Program-made: the position numbers and the translations under genes | Notes under the pieces: generated by a model | The model's database searches: none | What the model saw: the letters and a program-made list of their open reading frames with translations, nothing else | Told to the model about the DNA's origin: nothing | Origin: Betaproteobacteria bacterium HGW-Betaproteobacteria-11 | GTDB taxonomy: Bacteria; Pseudomonadota; Gammaproteobacteria; Burkholderiales; Rhodocyclaceae | Direction: 5' to 3' | Assembly: GCA_002842395.1 (NCBI GenBank) | Contig: PHCV01000002.1 | Location: forward strand, 1-64,000 | Length of the DNA: 64,000 nucleotides | Part shown: in pieces, positions 34,811 to 43,743 of the stretch | How positions within the stretch are numbered: position 1 is the stretch's first letter | Layout of the letters: the number at the start of each line of letters is the position of its first letter

Positions 34811-35881
34811 TCAGGGCGCCTCGATGACCACGCCGGGGGCTTCGGGTTTCAGACGCTGGCGCAGTTGTAAAGTGGCTTTCACCGTACCGTCAGCGCCGAC
34901 TTTCAGAACCGCCGTGACGCCCAGTTTCGCGGCCATCGCCCGCCAGTTCGCGCCGGCAATGAAAATCGGCTTGGACCACGCGTCCGAGCGCATGCCGGCC
35001 TGGGGGCCGGGCGGGATGAGCAGGGTCACCGCCTGCGCGCCCTGCGCCGGGCGGCCCGTGCGCGGATCGATCAGGTGACTGTAGCGGGCGCCCTCGGCCA
35101 TGAAGTAGCGCTGGTAATCGCCCGAGGTGCCGATCGCCTCGCCGTCATGCAGTTCGAGGCTGGCCAGCGGCGCGCCCCCCACCGACTCGGCCCGCGGATG
35201 CTGGATGCCGACCCGCCAGGGCGCGCCGTTCTTGCTGCCCAGCGCCAGGATGTTGCCGCCAATATTGATCAGCGCGTCATGCACGCCGGCCGCCTTGAGA
35301 ATGACCGCGGCACGATCGAGCGCGACACCTTTCAGGTAGCCGCCGAAGTCGATCGCCACGGCGCGGTTGCGGCTGGTGACCCGGCGCCCGTCGATGACCA
35401 GATCGGCGATCGAGGGATGTTGCGCGAGCAGGGCGGCCAGCTCGGCCGGCGGCGGCAGATGCGGCTGGATGTCGTCGGTCTGAAAACCCCAGAGGGCGAT
35501 CAGGCGGCCGACGCCGGGATCGAACAGGCCCTCGCCCTGGCGCGAGAGCGCCTGCGCCTCGCGCAGGTAGCCGGCCAGCTCGGTCGAAACCTCGCTGCTC
35601 CGGCCGTCGGCGATGGCCGCATTCAGTGTGGAAAGCTCGGAAGGCTGCCAGGCATGATAGGTACGATGCAGGCGGTCGAACTCGGCCAGCACCTGGTTGC
35701 CGGCTGCCCGCGCCTTCGCCTCGGGCACACCGGCGATCAACAGCTCGACGCGGGTGCCGAAGACAAAGGATTCCATGTGGACAGGCGCGGCCGGGCCGCA
35801 GCCGGCCAGCAGTCCGATCAGCAGCCCGATACGCAGCAAAACAAAGGCCGGCCCGCCGCCAGCCGGCAAGCTCAGGCGCAT
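34811..35881 (-). CDS. apbE: FAD:protein FMN transferase (ApbE lipoprotein)
   Basis: 356 residues from the ATG at 35881, which gives a lipoprotein signal with lipobox LLAG-Cys28. Attaches FMN covalently to threonines of membrane redox proteins such as Nqr or Rnf subunits. Motifs DFGGYLKGVALDRA, NIGGNILALGS and LIDPRTGRPA are intact. The C-terminal KVGADGTVKATL comes from an antisense dispersed repeat. Overlaps the gshB stop by ten bases. Confidence 0.93.
   Translation of the reverse strand: MRLSLPAGGGPAFVLLRIGLLIGLLAGCGPAAPVHMESFVFGTRVELLIAGVPEAKARAAGNQVLAEFDRLHRTYHAWQPSELSTLNAAIADGRSSEVSTELAGYLREAQALSRQGEGLFDPGVGRLIALWGFQTDDIQPHLPPPAELAALLAQHPSIADLVIDGRRVTSRNRAVAIDFGGYLKGVALDRAAVILKAAGVHDALINIGGNILALGSKNGAPWRVGIQHPRAESVGGAPLASLELHDGEAIGTSGDYQRYFMAEGARYSHLIDPRTGRPAQGAQAVTLLIPPGPQAGMRSDAWSKPIFIAGANWRAMAAKLGVTAVLKVGADGTVKATLQLRQRLKPEAPGVVIEAP
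34882..34903 (+). repeat. 25-bp dispersed repeat, variant copy in apbE
   Basis: CCGTACCGTCAGCGCCGACTTT less its outer bases matches 17 of the core positions. Antisense to apbE, where it encodes KVGADGTV. Confidence 0.65.
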
Positions 35882-36825
35882 TGCCGCTCTAGTGCATCGA
35901 TCACCTGCGCGGCGACATCGAAGCCGGTCTGCTCCGTGATCTCGACGAAGCAGGTGGGGCTGGTGACATTGATTTCGGTCAGGTAATCGCCGATCACGTC
36001 GAGGCCGACGATGAACAGGCCGCGGGCCCATAAAGTCGGCCCCAGCGCGACGGCGATTTCGCGGTCGCGGGCGGTGAGCGGGCGGGCGATGCCGGTACCG
36101 CCGGCGGCCAGGTTGCCACGCGCCTCGCCGGCTTGCGGAACCCGCGCCAGGGCAAAAGGCACCGGCTCGCCGGCGATCAGCAAGATACGCTTGTCGCCTT
36201 CGCGAATCGCCGGCAGGTAGCGCTGCGCCATGATGCTGCGGCGGCCGTAATCGGTCAGCGTCTCGACGATGGCGTTGCGGTTCGGGTCGTCGTGACGGAC
36301 ATGGAAAACGCCGCGGCCGCCCATGCCGTCAAGCGGTTTCAGGATGACCTCGCCCAGTTCGTCGATGAACCCGGCGAGCGTGGCGGCATCGCGGGCGATC
36401 AGCGTCGGCGGGGCGAATTCGGCGAACTCGGTCAGCGCCACCTTTTCCGAATGGTCGCGGATCGCCCGCGGATCGTTATGGACGCGGGCGCCGGCCGCCT
36501 GCGCCCGTTCCAGCAGCCAGGTGGCCACCAGGTACTCGGTATCGAACGGCGGATCCTGGCGCATCAGCACGGCATCGAACGTGGTCAGCGGCCGCATCTC
36601 CTTGTCCAGCACGCAAAACCATTTCGCCGCGCCCGTGGCCGGCTGCGCGGCCGGGTCGATGCGTTGCGCCTGGGCGCTGACCACGCCGTCGCGCCAGGCC
36701 AGCGTCGGCCGCGCCAGCGCCCACACTTCGTGGCCACGGCGGGCGGCCTCGCGCATCATGGCGACGCTCGAATCCTTGGCCGGCTTGAGCTCGGACAGCG
36801 GATCGGTGAGGAAGGCGAAGTTCAT
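35872..36825 (-). CDS. gshB: Glutathione synthetase
   Basis: 317 residues. ATP-grasp enzyme adding glycine to gamma-glutamylcysteine. Start at MNFAFLTDPLSELKPAKDSS, which matches the family N-terminus; the longer frame adds nine residues. MMREAARRGHEVW, VILKPLDGMGGRGVF, AQRYLPAIREGDKRILLI and the C-terminal GLDVIGDYLTEINVTSPTC are conserved. gshA lies upstream on the same strand. Bases 36032-36055 resemble the dispersed repeat but encode the natural GPTL block. Confidence 0.97.
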   Translation of the reverse strand: MNFAFLTDPLSELKPAKDSSVAMMREAARRGHEVWALARPTLAWRDGVVSAQAQRIDPAAQPATGAAKWFCVLDKEMRPLTTFDAVLMRQDPPFDTEYLVATWLLERAQAAGARVHNDPRAIRDHSEKVALTEFAEFAPPTLIARDAATLAGFIDELGEVILKPLDGMGGRGVFHVRHDDPNRNAIVETLTDYGRRSIMAQRYLPAIREGDKRILLIAGEPVPFALARVPQAGEARGNLAAGGTGIARPLTARDREIAVALGPTLWARGLFIVGLDVIGDYLTEINVTSPTCFVEITEQTGFDVAAQVIDALERQCA

Positions 36826-36953
36826 GCCGGCGCCGTCATCCGTTCCAACCATCCATGAAAGTCACTCATTTGGCATCCTGTCGAGGGTCGAGCGAATCAG
36901 GAACCCCCCGTGAGGGGGCGAAGGGGGGCGGGAGTTCAGGATCGAGCTGGCTT
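36826..36953. repeat. gshA-gshB gap with C-run/G-run palindrome
   Basis: Bases 36904-36918 read CCCCC-GTGA-GGGGG within a C/G-rich stretch to 36933, the same type as the palindrome inside thiL. No gene was seen. Confidence 0.55.
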
Positions 36954-38255
36954 TCATGATGCGGATGATGTTTCCCGCAGCATCAAAGTCAGCTCGATCG
37001 CGGCGGCCAGGCTGGCCAGCCGCGCCACCACGCCATAGGCATAGAAGCGGTTGGGCGGCGCATCGGGTTCGAGCCGGACATCGGGCAGGGTGCAGCTGGT
37101 GGCGAAGGCCAGCGGCTTGAAAGCCATCCCCGGCGCATTCAGGTTTTCGTCCGGACCGCGCGCGGCATTGACCCGGTAGAAGCCGCCGACCACGTAGCGG
37201 TCGATCATGTACACCACCGGCTCGGCGACATCATGGTCGACGCGTTCGATGGTCGGCACGCCTTCCTGAAGGATGACCTCGGTCACCGCCAGCCCCTCCT
37301 TGCCCACCGCCATCTTGTTGCGCTGGCGACGATTGAGGCCAGTCACCTCGCTCGCGTCCTTCACCGTCATGACGCCCATGCCGTAGGTGCCGGCATCGGC
37401 CTTGACGATGACGAAGGGCTCGCTGTCGATGTCGTATTCGCGGTATTTCTGGCGCGTGGCGGCAAGCAGGCGCTCGACATTGGCGGCCAGGCATTGCTCG
37501 CCGCTGCGCTCATGGAAATTGATCCGGCCGCAGACGGCGAAGCCCGGATCGATCAGCCAGGGATCGATGCCCAGCGCCGTGGCGAAGCGTGCGGCGACTT
37601 CGCGGTAGGCGGCGAAATGCCGCGACTTGCGCCGCGCGTGCCAGCCGGCGTGCAGCGGCGGCAGGATGAACTGCTCGTCCAGATTTTGCAGCAGCTCCGG
37701 CACGCCGGCGGAGAGATCGTTGTTGAGCAGAATGACGCAGGGATCGAAGCCGGCCAGTCCCAGCCGGCGGCCGCCGGCGCCGAGGCGCTGCACGGGTTCC
37801 AGCGTGATCTGCTGGCCGTCGGGCAGGTCGAGCGTGGTCGGCGCGGTGATCTCCGGCAGCAGCGAGCCGAGGCGCACCTCGAGCCCGGTGTGGCGCAGGA
37901 TCTTCGCCAGCTGCGCGACATTCGCCAGGTAGAACAGATTGCGGGTGTGATTCTCCGGAATCAGGAGCAGGTTCTTCGCCTCGGGACAGATCTTTTCGAT
38001 CGCGGTCATCGCGGCCTGCGCGCACAGCGGCAGGAACTCGGGATTGAGGTTATTGAAGCCGCCGGGAAACAGGTTGGTATCGACCGGCGCCAGCTTGAAG
38101 CCGGCGTTGCGCAGATCGACCGAACTATAGAACGGCGGCGTGTGCTCCAGCCATTGTCCGCGCAGCCAGCGCTCGACCGTGGCTTCGCTGGCCAGCAGGC
38201 GCCGTTCGAGGTCGAGCAGCGGACCGGAAAGAGCAGTGGTGAGGTGGGGAACCAT
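36954..38255 (-). CDS. gshA: Glutamate-cysteine ligase, proteobacterial (TIGR02049) type
   Basis: 433 residues from the ATG at 38255. First step of glutathione synthesis. It is not the E. coli-type GshA; it matches the form found in Acidithiobacillus and many betaproteobacteria: PPFYSSVDLRNAGFKLAPVD, FPGGFNNLNPEF, LIPENHTRNLFYL, VIVKADAGTYGMGVM and VYMIDRYVVGGFYRVN. 128 bases upstream of gshB in the same direction. Confidence 0.93.
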   Translation of the reverse strand: MVPHLTTALSGPLLDLERRLLASEATVERWLRGQWLEHTPPFYSSVDLRNAGFKLAPVDTNLFPGGFNNLNPEFLPLCAQAAMTAIEKICPEAKNLLLIPENHTRNLFYLANVAQLAKILRHTGLEVRLGSLLPEITAPTTLDLPDGQQITLEPVQRLGAGGRRLGLAGFDPCVILLNNDLSAGVPELLQNLDEQFILPPLHAGWHARRKSRHFAAYREVAARFATALGIDPWLIDPGFAVCGRINFHERSGEQCLAANVERLLAATRQKYREYDIDSEPFVIVKADAGTYGMGVMTVKDASEVTGLNRRQRNKMAVGKEGLAVTEVILQEGVPTIERVDHDVAEPVVYMIDRYVVGGFYRVNAARGPDENLNAPGMAFKPLAFATSCTLPDVRLEPDAPPNRFYAYGVVARLASLAAAIELTLMLRETSSAS

Positions 38256-38565
38256 GGAATGAAATATTGGCAACGAAATGACCATTGAGAATTACAAACG
38301 TACGCACGGAAATCCCGTTATTCCGGCCCCGGATCGCGTCCGGGGTGACGGGGTTTCGGCGTCATTCCGGACGGCCCCGGACTTGATCCGGGGACGAGCC
38401 GGAATCCAGGCGGCGGGCACCACGAAGTACCGTGGGCCATCCCTGGATTCCGGGACGAGCCCGGAATGACGGAGGAAAGTCCCGGGGCAGGCTCCGGAAT
38501 GACGAAGCCGATGTCTGCTCAAGTCATGCAATTTCGCAATCATCAAAAGAACGCGACGGCCGATG
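38256..38565. repeat. Intergenic repeat cluster (38320-38510)
   Basis: 310 bases without a gene. At least four units of the GTCATTCCGG ... CCGGAATCCAG family lie at 38320-38510, for example CCGGACTTGATCCGGGG, GGAATCCAGGC, CCTGGATTCCGGGACGAG and CGGAATGACG. They form overlapping palindromes without T-runs. Separates gshA from the methyltransferase gene. Confidence 0.75.
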
Positions 38566-39774
38566 TTACACCACGCCGTCGGCAAGAAACTCGGCGAAGT
38601 TCTCGGGCAGCAGGGCGTGCTCCAGGCTGCGCTGGGAGAAGATGAAGCGGCCGGCGCAGACGAAGCCGAGCTCGGCCCAGTCGACTTCGTTGAGCCGCTC
38701 GGCCAGGCGCGAAAAGTCGGCGCTGGCGAGACGGCGAGCGATGTGCGGATGAGGGAACAACGCCAGCACCGCGCCGTCGTAATCGATGCACGGATGCAGG
38801 AAGAACGGCCGCGGGTTGCGCGTGCGGCCGTTCACATAAATGCGCGGCGCCGAGGTGCGCGGATGATGCCGGCCCCACTGCCACCAGTTGCCTTCATCGA
38901 AGGCAGTCACCCGGCGATCGAGCAGGCGCGCCTTGAACTGTTCGAGATAGGGGATCGGGCCTTCGCCGGTGCGATAGATCATGCGCCGCAACTGGCCGGT
39001 CTGCGCCGTTTTCGAGCAGACGAAATCGGCATTGCCGAGCTCGGCATGGGTAAAGATGTCGTCCGCGCCGGAGACGGCGCCGACCTTGACCGAGAACAGG
39101 CGTTTCAGGGGCACGCTGTAGATGCCGCGGGTCAGCATCAGCTGGCCGCCGGAGAGCACCATGCGCCGCCCATCGCCGAGGCGATGCGCGAGATCGTCCT
39201 TCTCGAAGCGCCAGATCGCGCAGTTCGGGCTTGCTCCGTCGAAAATGCGGGCATCGCCCAATTCCTCGAAATCCGTGAAGCTGCCCTGGTCGAACAGCCA
39301 GGCATTGAGCCGCGCCGCGCCGGTGGCCTTGAGGAAATCGCGCGGCGTGATGAAGATCAGCTCGCCGCCCGGCGCCAGATGACGCACCGCCTTCTCGATG
39401 AAGTGCAGGTACAGGTTGGCGTGTCCGTCAAGCAGCCGGGAGCGGAGCAGCTGGCGGGTCTGCGGCAGGATGTCGCGCGCCTTGACGTAGGGCGGATTGC
39501 CGATGATGGTGGCGAATCGCTCGCTTTCCGGCAAACCGAAGAAGTCGATGTTGCGCGCGTCCGGCGGGCAATGCCGTGGATCGATCTCGAGCGCGTCGCA
39601 ACCGGAAATGCGCGAGGAAAACGCGCCATCGCCCGCCGCCGGATCGAGCGCCCGGGCATGGTTGCGACGTAGCGCGAGCATCCGCTCGACGATCGCCGGC
39701 GGGGTGAACACCTGACCGAGCCGGGTCACGTCGTACCCGGCGGCGCTCACCGCTGCTTGTCGTACGACCGCCAC
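38566..39774 (-). CDS. Class I N6-adenine DNA methyltransferase (Eco57I/TaqI-like), apparently orphan
   Basis: 402 residues from the GTG at 39774; a longer frame would run into the DUF2782 gene. SAM motif ALDPAAGDGAFSSRI and catalytic NPPYVKARDIL mark an N6-adenine methylase of the gamma class, preceded by LGQVFTPPAIVERML. The C-terminal target-recognition half includes SVKVGAVSGADDIF, and GNWWQWGR. No restriction endonuclease or specificity gene is adjacent, so it may be an orphan or housekeeping methylase. A dispersed repeat encodes RRLASADFS near the C-terminus. Confidence 0.82.
   Translation of the reverse strand: MAVVRQAAVSAAGYDVTRLGQVFTPPAIVERMLALRRNHARALDPAAGDGAFSSRISGCDALEIDPRHCPPDARNIDFFGLPESERFATIIGNPPYVKARDILPQTRQLLRSRLLDGHANLYLHFIEKAVRHLAPGGELIFITPRDFLKATGAARLNAWLFDQGSFTDFEELGDARIFDGASPNCAIWRFEKDDLAHRLGDGRRMVLSGGQLMLTRGIYSVPLKRLFSVKVGAVSGADDIFTHAELGNADFVCSKTAQTGQLRRMIYRTGEGPIPYLEQFKARLLDRRVTAFDEGNWWQWGRHHPRTSAPRIYVNGRTRNPRPFFLHPCIDYDGAVLALFPHPHIARRLASADFSRLAERLNEVDWAELGFVCAGRFIFSQRSLEHALLPENFAEFLADGVV
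38712..38736 (-). repeat. 25-bp dispersed repeat, copy in the DNA methyltransferase
   Basis: Exact core TCGCCAGCGCCGACTTTT in the sense direction of the gene, encoding RLASADFS. Confidence 0.87.
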
Positions 39775-39781
39775 CGTGCCG

Positions 39782-40123
39782 TCAGAATGTCCCGATGACC
39801 CACATCGGCACCCGCAGTCCGGAACCTGCGGTGGCATCCTGCCGCACCCAGCTGCCATCGCCGCGGTCGTCCATCAGGTAGTAGGGCACGCCGTGCGACG
39901 GCGTCACCTTCAGCATGTAGAGCTTGCCGTTGAGGCGATATTCCTCGACCTTGTCCGCACCGCGCCTGGTGATCGTCACCTGCGGTTCGAGCGACTCGTC
40001 GAGCACCCCGGCCGGCGGCGGAGGCGGTTCGGGCAGCGGCTCGAGTTTCGGCGGCGGCGTCTGCGCCAGGGCGTTGAGCGCGACAAGTGAACATGACAAC
40101 AGCAGGGAACGCAAACGGAGCAT
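39782..40123 (-). CDS. DUF2782 family periplasmic protein
   Basis: 113 residues from MLRLRSLLLSCSLVALNALA, a signal peptide. Pro-rich linker PPPKLEPLPEPPPPP, then the DUF2782 core QVTITRRGADKVEEYRLNGKLYMLKVTP and YYLMDDRGDGSW. Function unknown; this family is usually found next to polA, as here (two genes away). Seven bases before the methyltransferase start. Confidence 0.85.
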   Translation of the reverse strand: MLRLRSLLLSCSLVALNALAQTPPPKLEPLPEPPPPPAGVLDESLEPQVTITRRGADKVEEYRLNGKLYMLKVTPSHGVPYYLMDDRGDGSWVRQDATAGSGLRVPMWVIGTF

Positions 40124-40146
40124 GGCGGCTTCCTCGAAGTGCGCGT

Positions 40147-40218
40147 CATACCGGGAGAACCGGTATCCAGGCACTGGCAAACTCTGGATTCCGGCGGGTG
40201 CCGGAATGACGGGATGGA
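40147..40218. repeat. Intergenic palindromic repeat
   Basis: TACCGGGAGAACCGGTATCCAG and CTGGATTCCGGC ... GCCGGAATGACGG units (truncated here) of the GTCATTCCGG family, between the LOG-family and DUF2782 genes. Confidence 0.7.
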
Positions 40219-40239
40219 ATCTGGGCGGAGTCCAGTTTA

Positions 40240-40968
40240 TCAAAGGTTGAGCAGCAACTCGTGCTCCTCGGGCAGACGCTCGAAACCGCGCGTCTCGTAA
40301 TGGTCGAAAATGGCCTTGACGATGTGCTCGGGTTCATCGATCACCTGCAGCAGGTCCATGTCCCCGGCATCGATCATGCCTTCGGCCGCCAGCCGCTGGC
40401 GCAGCCAATCGAGCAGTCCGGCCCAGAACTCGCCGCCGACCAGGATCAGCGGAATGCGCGGGCTTTTTCCGGTCTGGATCAGGGTCAGCGCTTCGAGCAG
40501 CTCGTCGAGCGTGCCGAAGCCGCCGGGCATCACCACATAGGCCGCGGCAAACTTGACGAACATGTATTTGCGGGCGAAGAAATGACGGAAGGTCTGCGAG
40601 ACATCCTGAAAATGGTTGGCCTGCTGTTCGTGCGGCAACTGGATGTTGAGCCCGACGGACAAGCCCTTGCCGGCAAACGCCCCGCGGTTGGCCGCTTCCA
40701 TCACCCCCGGCCCGCCGCCGGAAATCACCGCAAATCCCGCGTCGGAAAGCATCCGGGCGATGATCTCGGTCTGCCGGTAGACCGGCGAGTCCGGCCTGGC
40801 GCGCGCGCTGCCGAAGACCGACACCGCCGGCCGCACCGCCGCCAGGCGTTCGGTGGCCTCGACGAACTCTGCCATAATGCCGAACACCCGCCAGGCTTCG
40901 CGCTCCCCGGCGCTGGCCGGCGCCGGCGAATGGCCGAAGCCTTTCGGCAACTTGTCTTTTGCGCTCAT
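40240..40968 (-). CDS. LOG-family (TIGR00730) nucleotide 5'-monophosphate phosphoribohydrolase
   Basis: 242 residues, start at MSAKDKLPKGFG. Rossmann-fold hydrolase that releases the base from nucleoside monophosphates (cytokinin-activating in plants, PpnN-like in bacteria). SVFGSARA, ISGGGPGVMEAANRGA and the signature MPGGFGTLDELLEAL are present. Divergent from polA with only nine bases between the two start codons, so each promoter must lie inside the other gene or further away. Confidence 0.92.
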   Translation of the reverse strand: MSAKDKLPKGFGHSPAPASAGEREAWRVFGIMAEFVEATERLAAVRPAVSVFGSARARPDSPVYRQTEIIARMLSDAGFAVISGGGPGVMEAANRGAFAGKGLSVGLNIQLPHEQQANHFQDVSQTFRHFFARKYMFVKFAAAYVVMPGGFGTLDELLEALTLIQTGKSPRIPLILVGGEFWAGLLDWLRQRLAAEGMIDAGDMDLLQVIDEPEHIVKAIFDHYETRGFERLPEEHELLLNL

Positions 40969-40977
40969 ACATCCTCC

Positions 40978-43740
40978 ATGTCCACGCTGCTGCTGGTCGA
41001 CGGTTCGTCCTATCTCTATCGCGCCTTCCACGCCCTGCCCGATCTGCGCACCACGGCGGGCGAGCCGACCGGGGCGATTCGCGGCGTGCTGTCGATGCTG
41101 CGCGTGCTGGAGAAAGACTATAAGTCAGATTGGCGCGCGGTGGTGTTCGATGCCAAGGGCAAGACCTTCCGCGAGGACTGGTATCCCGACTACAAGGCGC
41201 ACCGGCCGCCGATGCCGATCGATCTTGCGGCGCAGATTCCGCTGCTGCACGAATGCATCCGCGCCGCCGGCTGGCCGCTGCTCATGGTTGACGGCGTCGA
41301 AGCCGACGACGTGATCGGCACCCTGACCCGGGCCGCCAGCCGCGACGGCATCGATTGCATCGTCTCCACCGGCGACAAGGATCTCACCCAGCTGGTCGAT
41401 GCCCATGTCAGGCTGGCCAACACCATGAGCAACGAAGTGCTCGACACGGCCGGCGTGGCGCAGAAGTTCGGCGTACCGCCCGAGCGCATCGTCGATTACC
41501 TGGCGCTGGTCGGCGATGCCGTCGATGGCGTGCCCGGCGTGGCCAAGGTCGGCCCCAAGACCGCCGTCAAATGGCTCGCCCAGTACGGCTCGCTGGAGGC
41601 CATCGTCGCCCATGCCGATGACATCGGCGGCGCAGTCGGCGCCAACCTGCGCGCGCACCTCGACTTCCTGCCGCTGGGCAAGAAGCTGGTCACCGTGGTG
41701 TGCGACCTCGACCTGCCGGTGACCCATGCCGAACTGGCGCCGCAACCGCCCGCGCGCGAAGAGCTGATCACCCTCTACCGGCGACTCGAATTCAAAAGCT
41801 GGCTGAAGGAACTCGAAGGCAAAGGCGAAGGCGAAGGCGGAACGAGCGCCCCGCAAGCCATGCAAGCAGCGGAAGTCGCCGCCTCGCCAGCGCATAGCGA
41901 ACCCGACCGCAGCGGCTACGAATGCATCCTGAGCGCGGCACAGCTCGACGCCTGGCTGGCGCGCCTCGAAGCCGCGCCGCTGGTCGCGCTCGATACCGAG
42001 ACCACGGGCCTCGACCCGATGCAGGCGCGCCTGGTCGGTATTTCCTTCGCCATCGGCCGCGACAAACGGATCGCCGAAGGCGAGCAAATCGACGCCGCCT
42101 ACCTGCCGCTCGGCCACGTCGCCGCCGGCACGCCCGAGCAGTTGCCATTCGCGGCGACGCTGGAGAAACTCCGTCCCTGGCTCGAGGCCGCCGACCGGCC
42201 CAAGCTCGGCCAGCACCTGAAATACGACCGGCATATCTTCGCCAACCATGGCCTCGCGCTTGCCGGCATCGTGGACGACACCCTGCTCGAATCCTACGTT
42301 CTCGAAGCGGCCAAGCCGCACGACCTCGGCGCGCTCGCCACGCGGCATTGCCGGCTCAAGACCTTGTCCTACGACGAACTGACCGGCAAGGGCGCCAGCC
42401 GCATCTCCTTCGCCCAGGTCGAACTCGCCCGCGCCACCGAGTACGCCGCCGAGGATGCCGACGTCACCTTGCGCGTGCATCGGGTGCTCGCCCCGCTTCT
42501 GGCCGCCGAACCGGCCCTGGAGAAAATCTACCGCGAACTCGAACTGCCGCTGGCCGGAATCCTCTTTCGCATCGAGCGCAACGGCGTGCTGCTCGATGCC
42601 GCGGCCCTGCATCGCCTGAGCGGCGAGCTCGGCCGCGCCATGCTCGGCCTCGAAAGCGAAGCCCACGCGCTCGCCGGCCAACCGTTCAACCTCAACTCGC
42701 CCAAACAACTCGCCGAAATCCTGTTCAACCGCCAGGGCCTGCCGGTGCTGAAAAAAACCCCCGGCGGCGAGCCCTCGACCAACGAAGAAGTCCTCAGCCA
42801 GCTCGCCGCCGACTATCCGCTACCGAAGAAGATTCTCGATTACCGCACGCTGGCCAAGCTCAAGGGCACCTACACCGACACCCTGCCGCGGATGATCGAC
42901 CCCGCCACCGGCCGCGTGCACACCCAGTTCTCGCAAGCCGTCGCGGTCACCGGCCGGCTGGCTTCGTCCGACCCCAACCTGCAGAACATCCCGGTGCGCA
43001 CCGCCGAGGGCCGGCGCATCCGCGCCGCCTTCATCGCCCCGCCCGGCCACCGCCTGGTCAGCGCCGACTATTCGCAGATCGAGCTGCGCATCATGGCGCA
43101 TCTGTCCGACGATGCCCGCCTGCTCGAAGCCTTCACCCAGGGCATCGACGTGCACCGTGCCACCGCCGCCGAGATTTTCGGCATCGCCCCCGCAGCCGTC
43201 GGTCCCGACCAGCGCCGCACCGCCAAGGTCATCAACTTCGGCCTGATCTACGGCATGAGCGCCTTCGGCCTCGCCCGCGAGCTGGGGCTGGAGCGCGGCG
43301 CGGCGGCCGCTTACATCGAGCGCTACTTCGCCCGCTATCCGGGCGTCGCCCGTTACATGGCAGCCACCCGCCAGCGCGCGCGGGAACAAGGCTACGTCGA
43401 AACCGTCTGCGGCCGCCGTCTGTGGCTGCCGGAAATCCATTCCGGCAGCCCGCAGCGCCGCCAGGCCGCGGAGCGCGCGGCAATCAACGCGCCGATGCAG
43501 GGCACCGCCGCCGACCTCGTCAAACGCGCCATGATCGCGGTACAGGGCTGGCTCGACGCGGAGAACATGGCGAGCCTGCTGATCCTGCAAGTGCATGACG
43601 AACTGGTGCTCGAAGTGCCGGAAAACGAACTCGCCGCGGTGCGCGAACGCCTGCCGCGCCTGATGACCGGCGTCGCCGAACTGCGCATCCCGCTCGAGGT
43701 GGAACTCGGCGTCGGCAACAACTGGGACGAAGCCCACTGA
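40978..43740 (+). CDS. polA: DNA polymerase I
   Basis: 920 residues, start at MSTLLLVDGSSYLYRAFHAL (5' nuclease domain, to about residue 290). The 3'-5' exonuclease domain has VALDTETTGLDP with both Exo I acids, so proofreading is likely. Polymerase motif A SADYSQIELRIMAH, motif B RRTAKVINFGLIYGMSAFG and motif C LQVHDELVLEVP are intact. The linker near residues 280-305 is Gly/Glu-rich (KGEGEGGTSAP) and variable. Convergent with a glycosyltransferase gene three bases away. Confidence 0.98.
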   Translation: MSTLLLVDGSSYLYRAFHALPDLRTTAGEPTGAIRGVLSMLRVLEKDYKSDWRAVVFDAKGKTFREDWYPDYKAHRPPMPIDLAAQIPLLHECIRAAGWPLLMVDGVEADDVIGTLTRAASRDGIDCIVSTGDKDLTQLVDAHVRLANTMSNEVLDTAGVAQKFGVPPERIVDYLALVGDAVDGVPGVAKVGPKTAVKWLAQYGSLEAIVAHADDIGGAVGANLRAHLDFLPLGKKLVTVVCDLDLPVTHAELAPQPPAREELITLYRRLEFKSWLKELEGKGEGEGGTSAPQAMQAAEVAASPAHSEPDRSGYECILSAAQLDAWLARLEAAPLVALDTETTGLDPMQARLVGISFAIGRDKRIAEGEQIDAAYLPLGHVAAGTPEQLPFAATLEKLRPWLEAADRPKLGQHLKYDRHIFANHGLALAGIVDDTLLESYVLEAAKPHDLGALATRHCRLKTLSYDELTGKGASRISFAQVELARATEYAAEDADVTLRVHRVLAPLLAAEPALEKIYRELELPLAGILFRIERNGVLLDAAALHRLSGELGRAMLGLESEAHALAGQPFNLNSPKQLAEILFNRQGLPVLKKTPGGEPSTNEEVLSQLAADYPLPKKILDYRTLAKLKGTYTDTLPRMIDPATGRVHTQFSQAVAVTGRLASSDPNLQNIPVRTAEGRRIRAAFIAPPGHRLVSADYSQIELRIMAHLSDDARLLEAFTQGIDVHRATAAEIFGIAPAAVGPDQRRTAKVINFGLIYGMSAFGLARELGLERGAAAAYIERYFARYPGVARYMAATRQRAREQGYVETVCGRRLWLPEIHSGSPQRRQAAERAAINAPMQGTAADLVKRAMIAVQGWLDAENMASLLILQVHDELVLEVPENELAAVRERLPRLMTGVAELRIPLEVELGVGNNWDEAH

Positions 43741-43743
43741 CGG

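Noticed and set aside
32893-34827. 644-codon ORF antisense to enzyme I, HPr and the IIA gene
   Set aside because: Shadow of three well-supported genes.
36032-36055. Dispersed-repeat-like stretch in gshB
   Set aside because: It encodes the GPTL block conserved in GshB of other bacteria, so the similarity may be chance.
40261-40977. Upstream extension of the polA frame to a 1159-residue protein
   Set aside because: The extra 239 residues are antisense to the LOG-family gene; homology starts at MSTLLLVDGSSYLYRAF.
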